Source of the DNA: Providencia rettgeri
Lineage (GTDB): Bacteria > Pseudomonadota > Gammaproteobacteria > Enterobacterales > Enterobacteriaceae
Direction of reading: 5' to 3'
Length of the DNA stretch: 64,000 nt
NCBI RefSeq assembly: GCF_041075285.1
Contig: NZ_CP163512.1
Span: 2,294,001 to 2,358,000, forward strand
The translations under genes were made by a program, and so were the position numbers. The notes below the pieces were generated by a model. The model was not told where the DNA came from, did not search any database, and saw only the letters and a list, made by a program, of their open reading frames with translations. The stretch's first letter is position 1. Every line of letters starts with the position of its first letter. This document shows, piece after piece, positions 19,728 through 28,792 of this stretch.

Positions 19728-20627
19728 ATGTATTCAGGGCTCTTAATTATTCTTTTACCGTTGACACTCGGTTATCTTATATCGATTAAAAATAAGCAAA
19801 TTCTCCATCGTGTTCACCAATCACTAAACGCGATGGTGTACGTTATTTTATTTTTAATGGGGATCACGCTCGCACTACTTGAAAACTTAAGTGAACACCT
19901 CTTTGCCATCTTAATTTACGCCATTACCTTCTTTGGCTGTATTTTTTCACTAAATGTTATCGCATTGCTATTACTCGATAAGCTAGATCCATGGAAACTT
20001 CCGCAGCATAAACAAGAAAAACCGCCATCACGCATCAAAATGGTGTTTGAATCCTTGCAATTGTGTGGCGTGCTGCTTTTTGGCTTTGTGGTAGGCTTAA
20101 CTGGCTTTGATTTTCTACACTATGCGGATAAGGGCAGCCAAATCGCTCTGATGCTATTGTTATTACTGGTCGGTATTCAATTACGTAACAGTGGAATGAG
20201 CATTAAGCAAATTTTAATAAACCGCCGTGGAACAACCATTGCCTTTGTCATGGGAATCAGTGCATTAGCCGGTGGGGCTCTCGCCGCTTTTTTACTTGGT
20301 TTACCCGTTAAAATGGGACTAGCACTTGCGTCTGGATTTGGTTGGTACTCACTCACTGGGATTGTGTTAACGGATGCCTACGGCCCTGTGATGGGGAGCG
20401 CAGCCTTTTTTAATGACTTAGCCCGCGAGCTGGCTGCGATTATGCTGATCCCAATTATTATTAATCGCTATCGTTCAACGGCATTAGGTATTTGCGGCTC
20501 CACTTCCATGGACTTTACCCTCCCCGTTTTACAACGCAGTGGTGGGGTTTCTATTGTGCCTGCGGCTATTGTTCATGGCTTTGTTCTGAGTCTTATTACG
20601 CCAATTCTTATGGCCTTCTTTACATAG
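19728..20627 (+). CDS. lysO: LysO (YbjE), L-lysine exporter
   Basis: 299-residue inner-membrane protein with about eight hydrophobic segments and the DUF340 pattern that defines LysO: an N-terminal small domain (residues 1-90) and a C-terminal block containing GFGWYSLTGIVLTDAYGPVMGSAAFFNDLARE. LysO exports lysine and toxic lysine analogues. It stands alone on the plus strand, divergent from ybjD, with AAGGATGCGGCG before the ATG. Confidence 0.93.
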   Translation: MYSGLLIILLPLTLGYLISIKNKQILHRVHQSLNAMVYVILFLMGITLALLENLSEHLFAILIYAITFFGCIFSLNVIALLLLDKLDPWKLPQHKQEKPPSRIKMVFESLQLCGVLLFGFVVGLTGFDFLHYADKGSQIALMLLLLLVGIQLRNSGMSIKQILINRRGTTIAFVMGISALAGGALAAFLLGLPVKMGLALASGFGWYSLTGIVLTDAYGPVMGSAAFFNDLARELAAIMLIPIIINRYRSTALGICGSTSMDFTLPVLQRSGGVSIVPAAIVHGFVLSLITPILMAFFT

Positions 20628-20678
20628 GTAAAATTTCAGTCACAATAGCCGTTAATTTGCGTGAAACAGGAAATTAAC

Positions 20679-22160
20679 ATGACAGAAAAGCAACGTGTTT
20701 TAGTGTTGGGCGCTAGCGGCTATATTGGGCAAAATCTGATCCCCCAACTGATTGAACAAGGTTATGACGTTACTGCGGCTGCACGTCGTGTTGATTGGAT
20801 GCTTTCTCAAGGCTGGCAAGATACCCGCTGTATCTTTGTCGACTTACATGACCCTGAGACATTAAAAGATGTGATGAAGGAGATTGATATTGTCTATTTC
20901 CTTGTACACAGTATGGCTGACCAAGCGAATTTGATTGAACGGGAGCGTACAGCGGCACGTAACGTTCAACACGCCCTTGAAGGTTCAAATGTTAAACAGG
21001 TTATTTATCTTAGTGCACTCCAACATGGTCATACTTATTCTCCGCACCTAATTGCTAGGCGTTTAACGGGGGACATCCTGCGCGAGAGCAATATCCCTGT
21101 AACAGAAATCCGCTCCTCGATTATTGTAGGATCAGGCTCCGCTGCCTTCGAAATCATGCGTGATATGGTGTACAACTTAGCTATTTTAACCCCACCACGC
21201 TGGGTTCGCTCTAAATCATCGCCTATTGCCCTGTCGAATATCCTGTATTATTTAACGCAGCTTGCTAAAATTCCATCCCATGAAAATCGCATCTTTGATG
21301 CCGGTGGCCCTGAATTTATTAGTTACCAAGAGCTATTCAAGCGTTTTATCAAAGTCAGTGGCAAGCGTCGCCTACTGATCCCTATTCCTATCCCAATTAG
21401 CCTAATTTCAGTACACTTTATTAGCTTAATTACCTCGGTTCCGCCCTCTATTGCAAAAGAGCTGATCCAAGGGCTACAGCATGACCTTCCCGCTGACGAT
21501 AAAGCGCTGCGTGCGCTTATCCCACAAAGGTTAATTTCGTTTGATGATGCTGTAAAAGCTACTTTAGCCGAAGAAGCGGATGCTGTAGATAATGCTGATT
21601 GGGGTTATGATCCAGAAGTGAGAAAACGCTGGCGTCCCGGCTACGGATATTATCCAAAACAAGCAGGCTCAACCCTTGGCACAACCGCTAGCTCAGAATC
21701 GTTATGGCATACCGTGCAACAAATTGGTGGCAAACATGGTTATTTTTACGCCAATGGCCTGTGGAAAACCCGCGCCATCATGGATGACATGATGTTGAAT
21801 AAAGTGAAATATGGTCGCCCCGACAGAGAAGAACTACAACTTGGCGATGAAATCGACGGCTGGCGAGTGATCAATCTTGAACCTAACAAGCAACTCAGTT
21901 TATTGTTTGGCATGAAAGCTCCAGGGCTTGGTCGTTTAACCTTTACTATCCATGACAGCGGCAGCCGCCGTTCGATTGATGTGCGCGCATGGTGGCACCC
22001 AGCGGGTTTTTGCGGTCTACTCTATTGGTTCGCCATGATGCCAGCACACCTATTTATCTTCAAAGGCATGGCAAAACGAATAAGTGAACTCGCATTTGAA
22101 CGGGATAAACAACTCGCTAAGCAGCAGCAAACAGATCATCCAACGGAAAAAGGTGACTAA
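20679..22160 (+). CDS. ybjT: YbjT, SDR/NAD(P)-binding protein with DUF2867
   Basis: 493-residue protein. The N-terminus is a Rossmann fold of the atypical short-chain dehydrogenase type (VLGASGYIGQ near residue 10; YFLVHSM; AARRVDW). The C-terminal ~170 residues form the DUF2867 domain, ending in membrane-seeking helices (WHPAGFCGLLYWFAMMPAHLF). The substrate is unknown. The ATG at 20679 is preferred to a GTG at 20661 because CAGGA sits eight bases before it and the protein then aligns with the E. coli start. It follows lysO by 51 bp and may be co-transcribed. Confidence 0.92.
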   Translation: MTEKQRVLVLGASGYIGQNLIPQLIEQGYDVTAAARRVDWMLSQGWQDTRCIFVDLHDPETLKDVMKEIDIVYFLVHSMADQANLIERERTAARNVQHALEGSNVKQVIYLSALQHGHTYSPHLIARRLTGDILRESNIPVTEIRSSIIVGSGSAAFEIMRDMVYNLAILTPPRWVRSKSSPIALSNILYYLTQLAKIPSHENRIFDAGGPEFISYQELFKRFIKVSGKRRLLIPIPIPISLISVHFISLITSVPPSIAKELIQGLQHDLPADDKALRALIPQRLISFDDAVKATLAEEADAVDNADWGYDPEVRKRWRPGYGYYPKQAGSTLGTTASSESLWHTVQQIGGKHGYFYANGLWKTRAIMDDMMLNKVKYGRPDREELQLGDEIDGWRVINLEPNKQLSLLFGMKAPGLGRLTFTIHDSGSRRSIDVRAWWHPAGFCGLLYWFAMMPAHLFIFKGMAKRISELAFERDKQLAKQQQTDHPTEKGD

Positions 22161-22183
22161 ATCTAGCGTAAAAACCAAATTTT

Positions 22184-22210
22184 TATGCATAAATTATTGC
22201 ATAAATATGC
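22184..22210. promoter_or_regulatory. Candidate ArgR (ARG box) region upstream of artP
   Basis: Imperfect inverted repeats TATGCATAAATTATTGCATA and the overlapping GCATAAATATGC lie 50-75 bp before the artP start. They resemble the AT-rich ARG box (TGAAT-N4-ATTCA type) bound by ArgR, which represses the art genes in E. coli. The match is partial. Confidence 0.35.
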
Positions 22211-22258
22211 TTACAGGATTAATATCGCTGGTAGTTAAAAAGGATATTATTGGTAAGC

Positions 22259-22987
22259 ATGAGCATTCAATTAAAAAACATCAACTGTTTCTATGGTTCC
22301 CATCAAGCACTCTTTGATATCAATCTAGAGTGCTCTGCGGGGGAAACGATGGTATTACTTGGGCCAAGTGGTGCAGGTAAAAGTTCTCTATTACGTGTTC
22401 TCAATTTATTAGAGATGCCGCGTTCAGGCCGTTTAGATATCGCTGGACAACAATTTGATTTTTCATCGACACCAGATGCAAAATCGATTCGCGAATTACG
22501 CCAAAATGTTGGGATGGTGTTTCAACAATATAATTTGTGGCCGCACCTTAGTGTGATGGACAATTTAATTGAAGCCCCTTGCCGTGTATTAAAATTATCC
22601 AAACAAGAAGCCTATGCAAAAGCCGCTAAGCTTTTAGAGCGTTTACGTTTATCCCAATTTGCAGACCGCTATCCTCTGCACTTATCAGGGGGACAACAAC
22701 AACGTGTGGCGATTGCACGGGCGCTGATGATGGAACCCAAAGTGCTGTTATTTGATGAGCCAACCGCAGCGCTTGACCCTGAAATTACCGCGCAAGTTGT
22801 CGATATCATTCGTGAATTATCAGCAACAGGCATTACGCAAGTTATTGTCACTCACGAAGTGGAGATTGCTCGCAAAACCGCTAGCCGTGTGGTGTATATG
22901 GAAAACGGTCATATCGTAGAACAAGGGGATGCTAGCCATTTCACAGCACCTCAAACTGACGCATTTGCAAATTATCTGTCACATTAA
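22259..22987 (+). CDS. artP: ArtP, ATPase of the arginine ABC importer
   Basis: 242-residue cytoplasmic ATPase of the ArtPIQM arginine transporter. Walker A is GPSGAGKS (35-42), the signature LSGGQQQR, Walker [13 protein letters not shown] and the H-loop VTHE. The ATG at 22259 reproduces the E. coli start (MSIQL). An in-frame TTG nine bases upstream is better spaced from AAGGA (22240-22244), so a three-residue longer form cannot be excluded. It is the first gene of an artP-artI-artQ-artM operon. Confidence 0.95.
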   Translation: MSIQLKNINCFYGSHQALFDINLECSAGETMVLLGPSGAGKSSLLRVLNLLEMPRSGRLDIAGQQFDFSSTPDAKSIRELRQNVGMVFQQYNLWPHLSVMDNLIEAPCRVLKLSKQEAYAKAAKLLERLRLSQFADRYPLHLSGGQQQRVAIARALMMEPKVLLFDEPTAALDPEITAQVVDIIRELSATGITQVIVTHEVEIARKTASRVVYMENGHIVEQGDASHFTAPQTDAFANYLSH

Positions 22988-23005
22988 TAGATATAGGATT
23001 AAGCA

Positions 23006-23749
23006 ATGAAAAAAATAATATTAGCTGCACTGTTGGGCGCTGTAACCCTATCGGCAACTGCTGCGGAAAAAGAAACCATTCGTTTTGCGACTGAAGCCAC
23101 TTACGCACCATTTGAAATGTTTGATAAAAACAATCAAATCGTTGGTTTTGATGTTGATTTAGCCAACGCGATGTGTGAAAAAATGAATGCTACTTGTACA
23201 TTTACTCACCAATCTTTCGACAGCTTAATCCCAAGCCTGAAATTCCGTCGCTTTGAAGCCTTAATGGCGGGTATCGATATTACCCCTGAGCGTCAACAAC
23301 AAGTGGATTTCACCGATACCTACTACCCTAACTCTGCGGAATTTATCGCAGTAAAAGATAAAATCACGTCTATTGACCAACTGAAAGACAAACGGATTGG
23401 TGTCCAAAACGGCACTACGCACCAAAAATACATCATGGAACAACACAAAGGCATGACGACTGTTCCTTATGATAACTACCAATCTGCAATTTTAGACCTG
23501 CAAAATGGTCGAATTGATGCTGTGTTCGGTGACACCGCAGTGGCTGACGAATGGTTAAAAACCAAAGGTAACGAAAACTTAGCCCCTGTAGGTGAGAAAG
23601 TCACTGATCCGCAATACTTCGGCATCGGTTTAGGTATCGCGGTCCGTAAAGGGAATAAAGAGTTATTGGATAAAATGAATAAAGCCTTAGCAGAAGTTAA
23701 AGCTGACGGCACTTATGATGCTATCCACAAAAAATGGTTTCAACAGTAA
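23006..23749 (+). CDS. artI: ArtI, periplasmic arginine/cationic amino-acid-binding protein
   Basis: Solute-binding protein (247 residues) with a clear Sec signal peptide, likely cleaved after Ala20 (ATAA/EKET). The mature part has the family-3 binding-protein pattern (FATEATYAPFE; GFDVDLANAMCEK; GVQNGTTHQKYI; VFGDTAVADEWL). It lies between artP and artQ, the position of artI, and its ETIRFATEA start is closer to ArtI than to ArtJ. No artJ paralogue follows artM in this window. A single binding protein may therefore serve this transporter locally. Confidence 0.93.
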   Translation: MKKIILAALLGAVTLSATAAEKETIRFATEATYAPFEMFDKNNQIVGFDVDLANAMCEKMNATCTFTHQSFDSLIPSLKFRRFEALMAGIDITPERQQQVDFTDTYYPNSAEFIAVKDKITSIDQLKDKRIGVQNGTTHQKYIMEQHKGMTTVPYDNYQSAILDLQNGRIDAVFGDTAVADEWLKTKGNENLAPVGEKVTDPQYFGIGLGIAVRKGNKELLDKMNKALAEVKADGTYDAIHKKWFQQ

Positions 23750-23761
23750 TCGACATAATTA

Positions 23762-24502
23762 ATGAGCAACTTTCTATTTTTAACAAGTGCCGCCGGGATC
23801 ACCGTCGGCCTTGCTGTTTCTGCCCTGATCTTGGGTTTAGTTCTTGCCATGCTGTTTACCGCATGGGAGTCTGTTCGCTTTAAGCCTATTGCCTTTTTAG
23901 GCACCTGTTGGGTGACGCTGATCCGTGGTTTACCTGAATTGCTGGTCGTCCTATTTGTCTATTTTGGGACACTGCAACTCATTAATCTCCTTGGTGATGG
24001 CTTCGATATCAATCTCGGTTTCTGGCAAACCACAATACAAATTGACCCAAGTATTTTCTTTGCCGATAGTGGTGAATTTGATTATACCCCGTTCATCTGT
24101 GGTGTGATTGCCCTTGCTCTCCTGTATGCCTCCTATGCATCGCAAACCTTAAGAGGGGCGCTCAAAGCGGTGCCTTATGGCCAGTGGGAAGCGGGTTTGG
24201 CACTCGGTCTAAACAAACGCACGATTTTCTTTCGTTTCATTATGCCGCAAATGTGGCGTCATGCCCTGCCAGGGCTAGGAAACCAATGGTTAGTTCTGCT
24301 AAAAGATACCGCTTTAGTCTCTTTAATCAGTGTGAACGATTTGATGTTACAGACAAAAACCATCGTTAACCGTACGCACGAACCGTTTACTTGGTATATT
24401 ATCGTCGGTCTGATTTACCTTGCTATTACGCTAATCAGTCAATTGGTGTTAAAGCGTATTGAATTGCGCACTACGCGCTTTGAGAGAGGTGAATCCAAAT
24501 GA
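23762..24502 (+). CDS. artQ: ArtQ, permease of the arginine ABC importer
   Basis: 246-residue inner-membrane permease with five or six helices and the EAA loop [29 protein letters not shown] that contacts ArtP. A 16-residue-long periplasmic insertion around residues 80-105 ([19 protein letters not shown]) matches the longer loop of ArtQ orthologues. The stop overlaps the artM start by four bases (ATGA), implying translational coupling. Confidence 0.95.
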   Translation: MSNFLFLTSAAGITVGLAVSALILGLVLAMLFTAWESVRFKPIAFLGTCWVTLIRGLPELLVVLFVYFGTLQLINLLGDGFDINLGFWQTTIQIDPSIFFADSGEFDYTPFICGVIALALLYASYASQTLRGALKAVPYGQWEAGLALGLNKRTIFFRFIMPQMWRHALPGLGNQWLVLLKDTALVSLISVNDLMLQTKTIVNRTHEPFTWYIIVGLIYLAITLISQLVLKRIELRTTRFERGESK

Positions 24503-25167
24503 TTGATATGATACTAAAAATTCTACCGGGGTTACCAACCAGTTTATCACTGACGTTCAGTGCATTAATTGTGGCTTTTCTCTTAGCGGGATTATTTACC
24601 TTAATTTTATCGCTTAAAACCAAAGTCTTGTCGCAAATTGTGAAGGTGTATATCACCATCTTCACGGGTACGCCGTTATTAGTCCAGTTTTTCCTAATCT
24701 ATAATGGCCCGAACCAATTTAAGTCGTTGCAAAACTACCCAATGCTTTGGGAGCTAATTTCGACGCCTTGGTTCTGTGCCATGATTGCATTGGCATTAAA
24801 CAGTGCCGCCTATTCGACGTTACTGTTCCACGGTGCCGTTAAAGCCATTCCATCAGGACAATGGCAATCTTGCCAAGCTCTGGGGATGAGCAAAGGGCAA
24901 ACTATGCGTATTATCCTGCCTTATGCCTTTAAACGTTCATTATCCTCTTATTCCAATGAGGTGGTCTTGGTGTTTAAAAGTACCTCCTTGGCCAGTACGA
25001 TCACTATGTTAGATGTCATGGGGTACAGTAGCCAAGTATTTGGTCAAACATGGGATGTGATGGCGTTTGTTGCAGCCGGGATTATTTATTTAGTGGTTAA
25101 TGCAATCTTAACCATTTTGATGCGTTTAATCGAACGCAAGGCGCTTGCTTTCGAACACCGAGATTAA
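24499..25167 (+). CDS. artM: ArtM, permease of the arginine ABC importer
   Basis: 222-residue inner-membrane permease partner of ArtQ. It has the HisM/GlnP-type N-terminus with [16 protein letters not shown] and the EAA loop [28 protein letters not shown]. It is the last gene of the operon. Its 3' end converges on rlmC, with the terminator-bracketed repeat copy 2 between the two stop codons, so the outer hairpin can also end this transcript. Confidence 0.95.
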   Translation: MIDMILKILPGLPTSLSLTFSALIVAFLLAGLFTLILSLKTKVLSQIVKVYITIFTGTPLLVQFFLIYNGPNQFKSLQNYPMLWELISTPWFCAMIALALNSAAYSTLLFHGAVKAIPSGQWQSCQALGMSKGQTMRIILPYAFKRSLSSYSNEVVLVFKSTSLASTITMLDVMGYSSQVFGQTWDVMAFVAAGIIYLVVNAILTILMRLIERKALAFEHRD

Positions 25168-25196
25168 CACTTACTGTTTCAATAGGTTAAACAAAA

Positions 25197-25381
25197 AAGC
25201 TTGGGTTTTATCCAAGCTTCAGACTGCTGACAAACATAACATGTTTGGCGGCAGGTTAGATAGGTTTTGAAAACAAACAAGGAAAATCAATATATTGATT
25301 TTCGCCTGATAACACAAAGTGGGAAAAACCACGCTTTTTCCCGCTTTGTCAACAACCTCAAGCTTGGGTTTATCCAAGCTT
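25197..25381 (-). repeat. Terminator-bracketed repeat, copy 2 (downstream of rlmC)
   Basis: On the minus strand the rlmC stop is immediately followed by a stem-loop at 25360-25381 (arms AAGCTTGG/CCAAGCTT), then the 140-bp core (25359-25220), then the same stem again at 25197-25219, which is followed by a T-tract (TTTTTTGTTT). The two stems differ only by one T in the loop. The core has the same three internal hairpins as copy 1, including the palindrome with half-site GAAAATCAATA. Confidence 0.9.
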
Positions 25382-26515
25382 TTAATGGTTCTTCTGCTTT
25401 AATAAGGTCAACACTTCGAAATGTGCCGTATGAGGAAACAAATCAAACAACTGTACCTGACAAACCTCATAACCAGATAATAACTGTAAATCTTGCACCA
25501 TCGTGTGTGCATTGCAACTCGAATAGAGAATATATTCAGGTCGCATATGAGAAAGATAATCACACAGTACTTTACCAATTCCCCTTCTTGGTGGGTTGAC
25601 TAAAATAAGCTGTGGAAGCTCCTGTGTTGCCGTTGCAAAATGAGTGGAATCCAGAGCTTTAAATTCAACATATTGTAGACCAAGTTCATTCGCTGATTGT
25701 TGTGCACTGGCAATCGCGGGGGCACTGATTTCAATACCGGTTAAGCGAGTCTCTTTGGTAGCACAGTGCAAGCCAAACCCGCCCACACCACAAAACAGAT
25801 CCCATAAGCTATTAATCTTTAATCCATTAACCCATTCCCTCGCCGTTTGATATAACTTCGCTGCAACGATAGGGTTAGTTTGGAAAAAGCCTTGTGGGCG
25901 AATAAATAAAGGGACTTGGTTAAACTCTTCACGCAACGTGTGCTGTTCCGTTAAAAAAATTTCCTCTTCACCTTCAAGTATCGCCATATGCACTGGTTGA
26001 ATATTGGCAGTGATCACTTCCAGTTGTGGTAACTGCTCTTGTAACCAAGGCAATGCATTTTTCAACTGAGTCAGTTTTTTTTCTGAGCGCAGCACAAAAC
26101 GCAACATAAATCGACCAGTGTGCCAGCTCTGTGTTAGCAGGAGATATTTCAGTTCGCCACGCTTGCGTTCAATGTTATAAGGGGTAAGCCCTGCTCTTGC
26201 AATAAATGGGGTGAGCACACTGAAGATAGCCGAAAAAGAAGCTGGATATAATGGGCAGTCGGTTAAGTCTACGCCTACGCCATCTTTGCCGATGATCCCT
26301 AAAATTGGCCGTTCAACACTCCCACTTACGACCATTTTGGCTTTATTGCGAAAACCAGTTTGAGGCCCCGTCACTGGCGCTGAAAAAATAGCGGGGTCAA
26401 TCGTAGGCAATAACGCCTGTAGTTGCTGCTGTTTTTGGGTAATTTGTTGCTCTGGAGTGAGTGCTAACCATTGGCAAGAACGGCATTTACCCGCAATATA
26501 TTTTTCACAATGCAT
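25382..26515 (-). CDS. rlmC: RlmC (RumB), 23S rRNA m5U747 methyltransferase
   Basis: 377-residue SAM-dependent methyltransferase that makes 5-methyluridine 747 in 23S rRNA. N-terminal cysteines in [16 protein letters not shown] and later CPLY give the four-cysteine iron-sulfur cluster typical of RumA/RumB. The SAM motif is [24 protein letters not shown] follows, and the catalytic nucleophile Cys is in [11 protein letters not shown]. It lies nine bases downstream of ybjN on the same strand and its stop abuts repeat copy 2. Confidence 0.95.
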   Translation of the reverse strand: MHCEKYIAGKCRSCQWLALTPEQQITQKQQQLQALLPTIDPAIFSAPVTGPQTGFRNKAKMVVSGSVERPILGIIGKDGVGVDLTDCPLYPASFSAIFSVLTPFIARAGLTPYNIERKRGELKYLLLTQSWHTGRFMLRFVLRSEKKLTQLKNALPWLQEQLPQLEVITANIQPVHMAILEGEEEIFLTEQHTLREEFNQVPLFIRPQGFFQTNPIVAAKLYQTAREWVNGLKINSLWDLFCGVGGFGLHCATKETRLTGIEISAPAIASAQQSANELGLQYVEFKALDSTHFATATQELPQLILVNPPRRGIGKVLCDYLSHMRPEYILYSSCNAHTMVQDLQLLSGYEVCQVQLFDLFPHTAHFEVLTLLKQKNH

Positions 26516-26524
26516 CGCTGAAAC

Positions 26525-27037
26525 TTAATGAATAATAATGGCTGGTTTATCATCTGACAGAAGCTCTGACTCATCTTCGTCATTATTCTCTTCATTAAAT
26601 GCATCTTGAGTTGCATACAGTAAATTATTACTGAAGATCTCAAAAACAATCGCTGAGATTTGCTCTTCCGCTTGCTGAATAAAATGACAAAACTGGCGAT
26701 AGCTCATTCCAGCTTCGAGTGAAAAGGATTGACTTACCACTAGCTTTGGTAGGTTTTCATCATTAATTTCGAGAAAAACCTTTGCGGTCAGTGAGCTGGC
26801 ATTAATTTGGCTAATATTGGCAACTAATGTGATAATCGCGGTGGGCTTTAGCTCAGCAAGCGCAGATAACACCAGCACATTGCTGATAATGTCGAGCTTC
26901 GCATCAAAAATCCCCTCAATATTTTGCATATGAGGTAAATGCAGTGCAGCACAAGAGTCACACTCGAAATAGGACGTTTTGAGTTGAGCTAACCATTCAC
27001 GTAATTGTGCAATGTCAGGGTAACGAATAGAATCCAT
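26525..27037 (-). CDS. ybjN: YbjN, type III secretion chaperone-like sensory/regulatory protein
   Basis: 170-residue cytoplasmic protein matching E. coli YbjN: LREWLAQL, FFECD-like SYFECDSCAALHLPHMQN, FDAKLDI, NASSLTAKVFL and MSYRQFCHFIQQAEEQIS. YbjN affects motility, biofilm and stress traits in E. coli by unknown means. The C-terminus (NEENNDEDESELLSDD) is a long acidic tail not in the E. coli protein. I use the ATG at 27037 (AAGAAGG upstream) rather than the TTG two codons earlier. rlmC follows closely and may be co-transcribed. Confidence 0.88.
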   Translation of the reverse strand: MDSIRYPDIAQLREWLAQLKTSYFECDSCAALHLPHMQNIEGIFDAKLDIISNVLVLSALAELKPTAIITLVANISQINASSLTAKVFLEINDENLPKLVVSQSFSLEAGMSYRQFCHFIQQAEEQISAIVFEIFSNNLLYATQDAFNEENNDEDESELLSDDKPAIIIH

Positions 27038-27162
27038 GGGCAATAACCTTCTTCAACTCAAAATAATAAAGCAAAAACAGTTTGTGAGAGAATGACAATA
27101 TTCCCTAATGCAAAGCGGATAATTTTCACACATTGTAAGAGAAAATGCCAGTAAAACCGGGG

Positions 27163-27498
27163 TTACTCGGGCTTTTCATCCTGTTTATCATCTTGAGGGT
27201 TATTTTTTTTATATCTCGGATTTTCTGACTGCTTATTATCTATCCCTAAAAAAGTTAACCCGTGAATCGCCCGCCAGACAATATTAATCATTGCCGGGAT
27301 CAAACAACCAATTGCAACCATAATAATCGTCACTATCACCCCTTGGTGCATTAATGGCTCAGGCAATGAAATATAGCCATTAAGGGCCAGTAAAATGATA
27401 ATTAACAGAATTATCCCAATACCTTCTAAGATCAAAATGGGTTTTGGCATATCCGCCAACGAACGCATGGCTCTCTTCGATTGTGGTTTGTTATTCAT
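27163..27498 (-). CDS. ybjC: YbjC, DUF1418 small membrane protein
   Basis: 111-residue protein with two hydrophobic helices (about 20-41 and 52-75). MRSLADMPKPILILEGIGI aligns with the start of E. coli YbjC, and the motif SLPEP between the helices is shared. It has a 10-residue basic N-terminal extension and a charged, Lys/Asp/Asn-rich tail. It is divergent from grxA, as in E. coli. Downstream nfsA and rimK, which follow ybjC in E. coli, are absent. Function unknown. Confidence 0.8.
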   Translation of the reverse strand: MNNKPQSKRAMRSLADMPKPILILEGIGIILLIIILLALNGYISLPEPLMHQGVIVTIIMVAIGCLIPAMINIVWRAIHGLTFLGIDNKQSENPRYKKNNPQDDKQDEKPE

Positions 27499-27550
27499 TC
27501 AAAACCCTTTTTTACTGTGACCGAACGTTTTACTCCACGAATTATATGAC

Positions 27551-27564
27551 ATACCTATAGGTAT
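27551..27564. promoter_or_regulatory. Perfect 14-bp palindrome between ybjC and grxA
   Basis: ATACCTATAGGTAT lies about 95 bp before the grxA ATG in the divergent ybjC/grxA region. grxA is an OxyR target in E. coli and OxyR sites contain ATAG/CTAT elements, but the spacing here does not match the OxyR consensus. An unassigned operator-like palindrome. Confidence 0.35.
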
Positions 27565-27657
27565 AAAAGGAAAATTCAACTTTTATTTCATAATTTATAT
27601 AGGCATAGTATTGAGCATTGTCGTCCAAAACCGAGTTTGAGATAAAAAGGAGATACT

Positions 27658-27921
27658 ATGTATACTGTTATTTTTGGTCGCCCTGGCTGCCCATACTGTG
27701 TTCGTGCAAAAGAACTGGCAGAAAAACTGAAAAACGAGCGTGAAGATTTTGACTACCGCTATGTCGATATCCAAGCTGAAGGTATTTCAAAAGAAGATTT
27801 ATCTAAAACAGTAGGCAAACCAGTAGAAACCGTTCCACAAATTTTCATTGATGAAAAACACATTGGCGGTTGCACGGATTTTGAAGCTTACGCAAAAGAA
27901 AATTTGAATCTTTACAAATAA
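27658..27921 (+). CDS. grxA: Glutaredoxin 1
   Basis: 87-residue thiol-disulfide oxidoreductase that uses glutathione to reduce ribonucleotide reductase and other disulfides. The dithiol active site C11-P-Y-C14 is in GRPGCPYCVRAKEL, the cis-proline segment is ETVPQIF and the glutathione-binding GGCTDFEAY is near the end. The ATG is preceded by a strong AGGAGA. Its terminator (27948-28000) is followed by the rybB small RNA. Confidence 0.96.
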   Translation: MYTVIFGRPGCPYCVRAKELAEKLKNEREDFDYRYVDIQAEGISKEDLSKTVGKPVETVPQIFIDEKHIGGCTDFEAYAKENLNLYK

Positions 27922-27947
27922 TTAGCGTGTCTAATTTCAATTATCAG

Positions 27948-28000
27948 CAAGCAAAGCACCTCACCTTTCAGGCTGGATAAATGCTTTGCTTGTTCTTTTT
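27948..28000 (+). terminator. grxA terminator
   Basis: Stem arms CAAGCAAAGCA (27948-27958) and TGCTTTGCTTG (27982-27992), then TTCTTTTT. It lies 27 bp after the grxA stop. Confidence 0.8.
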
Positions 28001-28053
28001 GTGCTATTTAAATTAAATTTCACAAAAAATTGCACTTTTTTTCATCAACAAGC

Positions 28054-28080
28054 GAACTTTCCTTTTTAGATAGAGTCTTA
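28054..28080 (+). promoter_or_regulatory. Sigma-E type promoter of rybB
   Basis: GAACTT (28054-28059) and GTCTTA (28075-28080) are separated by 15 bases and match the sigma-E consensus GGAACTT-N15/16-GTCTAA well. The RybB 5' end at 28087 is seven bases further. RybB is sigma-E dependent in E. coli and Salmonella. Confidence 0.8.
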
Positions 28081-28086
28081 ATTTAT

Positions 28087-28163
28087 GCCACTGCTTTTCT
28101 TTGATGTCCCCATATTGAGGAGCCCGATAGCCAACTCTCTGTTTTAATGCTATCGGGTTTTTT
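28087..28163 (+). ncRNA. rybB: RybB small regulatory RNA
   Basis: A 77-nt RNA starting GCCACTGCTTTTCTTTGATG, the conserved seed region of RybB that pairs with outer-membrane-protein mRNAs. CCCCATATTGAGGAG follows, which resembles the middle hairpin in E. coli RybB. The 3' end is an intrinsic terminator (arms CCCGATAGC/GCTATCGGG) with a T-tract. The terminator stem differs from E. coli in sequence but not in form. RybB is an Hfq-dependent sRNA that represses porin synthesis under envelope stress. In E. coli it also lies near grxA and ybjG. Its U-tract overlaps the yjbQ stop codon on the opposite strand. Confidence 0.93.
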
Positions 28164-28599
28164 ATTGCCCATTACTGACGACCTCACCTTGTAATGTAAT
28201 GACTAATTTACGTTTCCCACCATAGTTTCGGTGCTCACACAAATAAATCCCCTGCCAGGTTCCCATATTCAAACGACCGTTTGTCACTGGTATCGTTAAG
28301 CTCGCCCCCAGTAAACTGCTTTTCAAATGCGCAGGCATGTCATCACTCCCCTCGTAATCATGCTTATAATAGGGTTCATTTTCAGGCACTGCGTGATTAA
28401 AGAAACGTTCAAAGTCTTCCCGCACGGTATAGTCAGCATTTTCATTAATCGTTAATGAAGCAGAAGTGTGTTGAATGAATATATTCATCATTCCAATACG
28501 TACCGAACTGAGTTCAGGAATTTGCCTTAAAATCTCTTCAGTCACTAAATGAAACCCTCTCTCTCGCCCATTAAGGTGTATCTGTTTTTGCCACCACAT
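28162..28599 (-). CDS. yjbQ: YjbQ family protein (UPF0047)
   Basis: 145-residue soluble protein of the YjbQ/UPF0047 family, with GFHLVTEEIL, the metal-binding-like HTSASLTINENAD, HDYEGSDDMPAHLKSSLLG and GTWQGIYLCEHR. Some members are described as a secondary thiamine-phosphate synthase; the physiological role is uncertain. The gene converges with rybB, and its stop codon lies in the rybB U-tract. It has no close operon partner, and ybjG upstream is divergent. Confidence 0.92.
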   Translation of the reverse strand: MWWQKQIHLNGRERGFHLVTEEILRQIPELSSVRIGMMNIFIQHTSASLTINENADYTVREDFERFFNHAVPENEPYYKHDYEGSDDMPAHLKSSLLGASLTIPVTNGRLNMGTWQGIYLCEHRNYGGKRKLVITLQGEVVSNGQ

Positions 28600-28792
28600 C
28601 GGTTTTTTCCTTCTTTTGCTGAGTACAACATCATATAAGTTAAATAATTATTGCGTCATTCTTAAACCACACGTAAATTTGTCGCGTAATGCTATCAATA
28701 ATAAGACAAAGGGACTTTACCTGTGAAGCTTGAGCCTTTAAGCTCTGCTGTTCTTTGTCTTACTGACCCATTTTCTGTCTGAGGTACAAACT

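Noticed and set aside
25267..25599. 110-codon plus-strand ORF starting in repeat copy 2 and running into rlmC
   Set aside because: It consists of repeat core plus the antisense of rlmC; no ribosome-binding site and no family resemblance.
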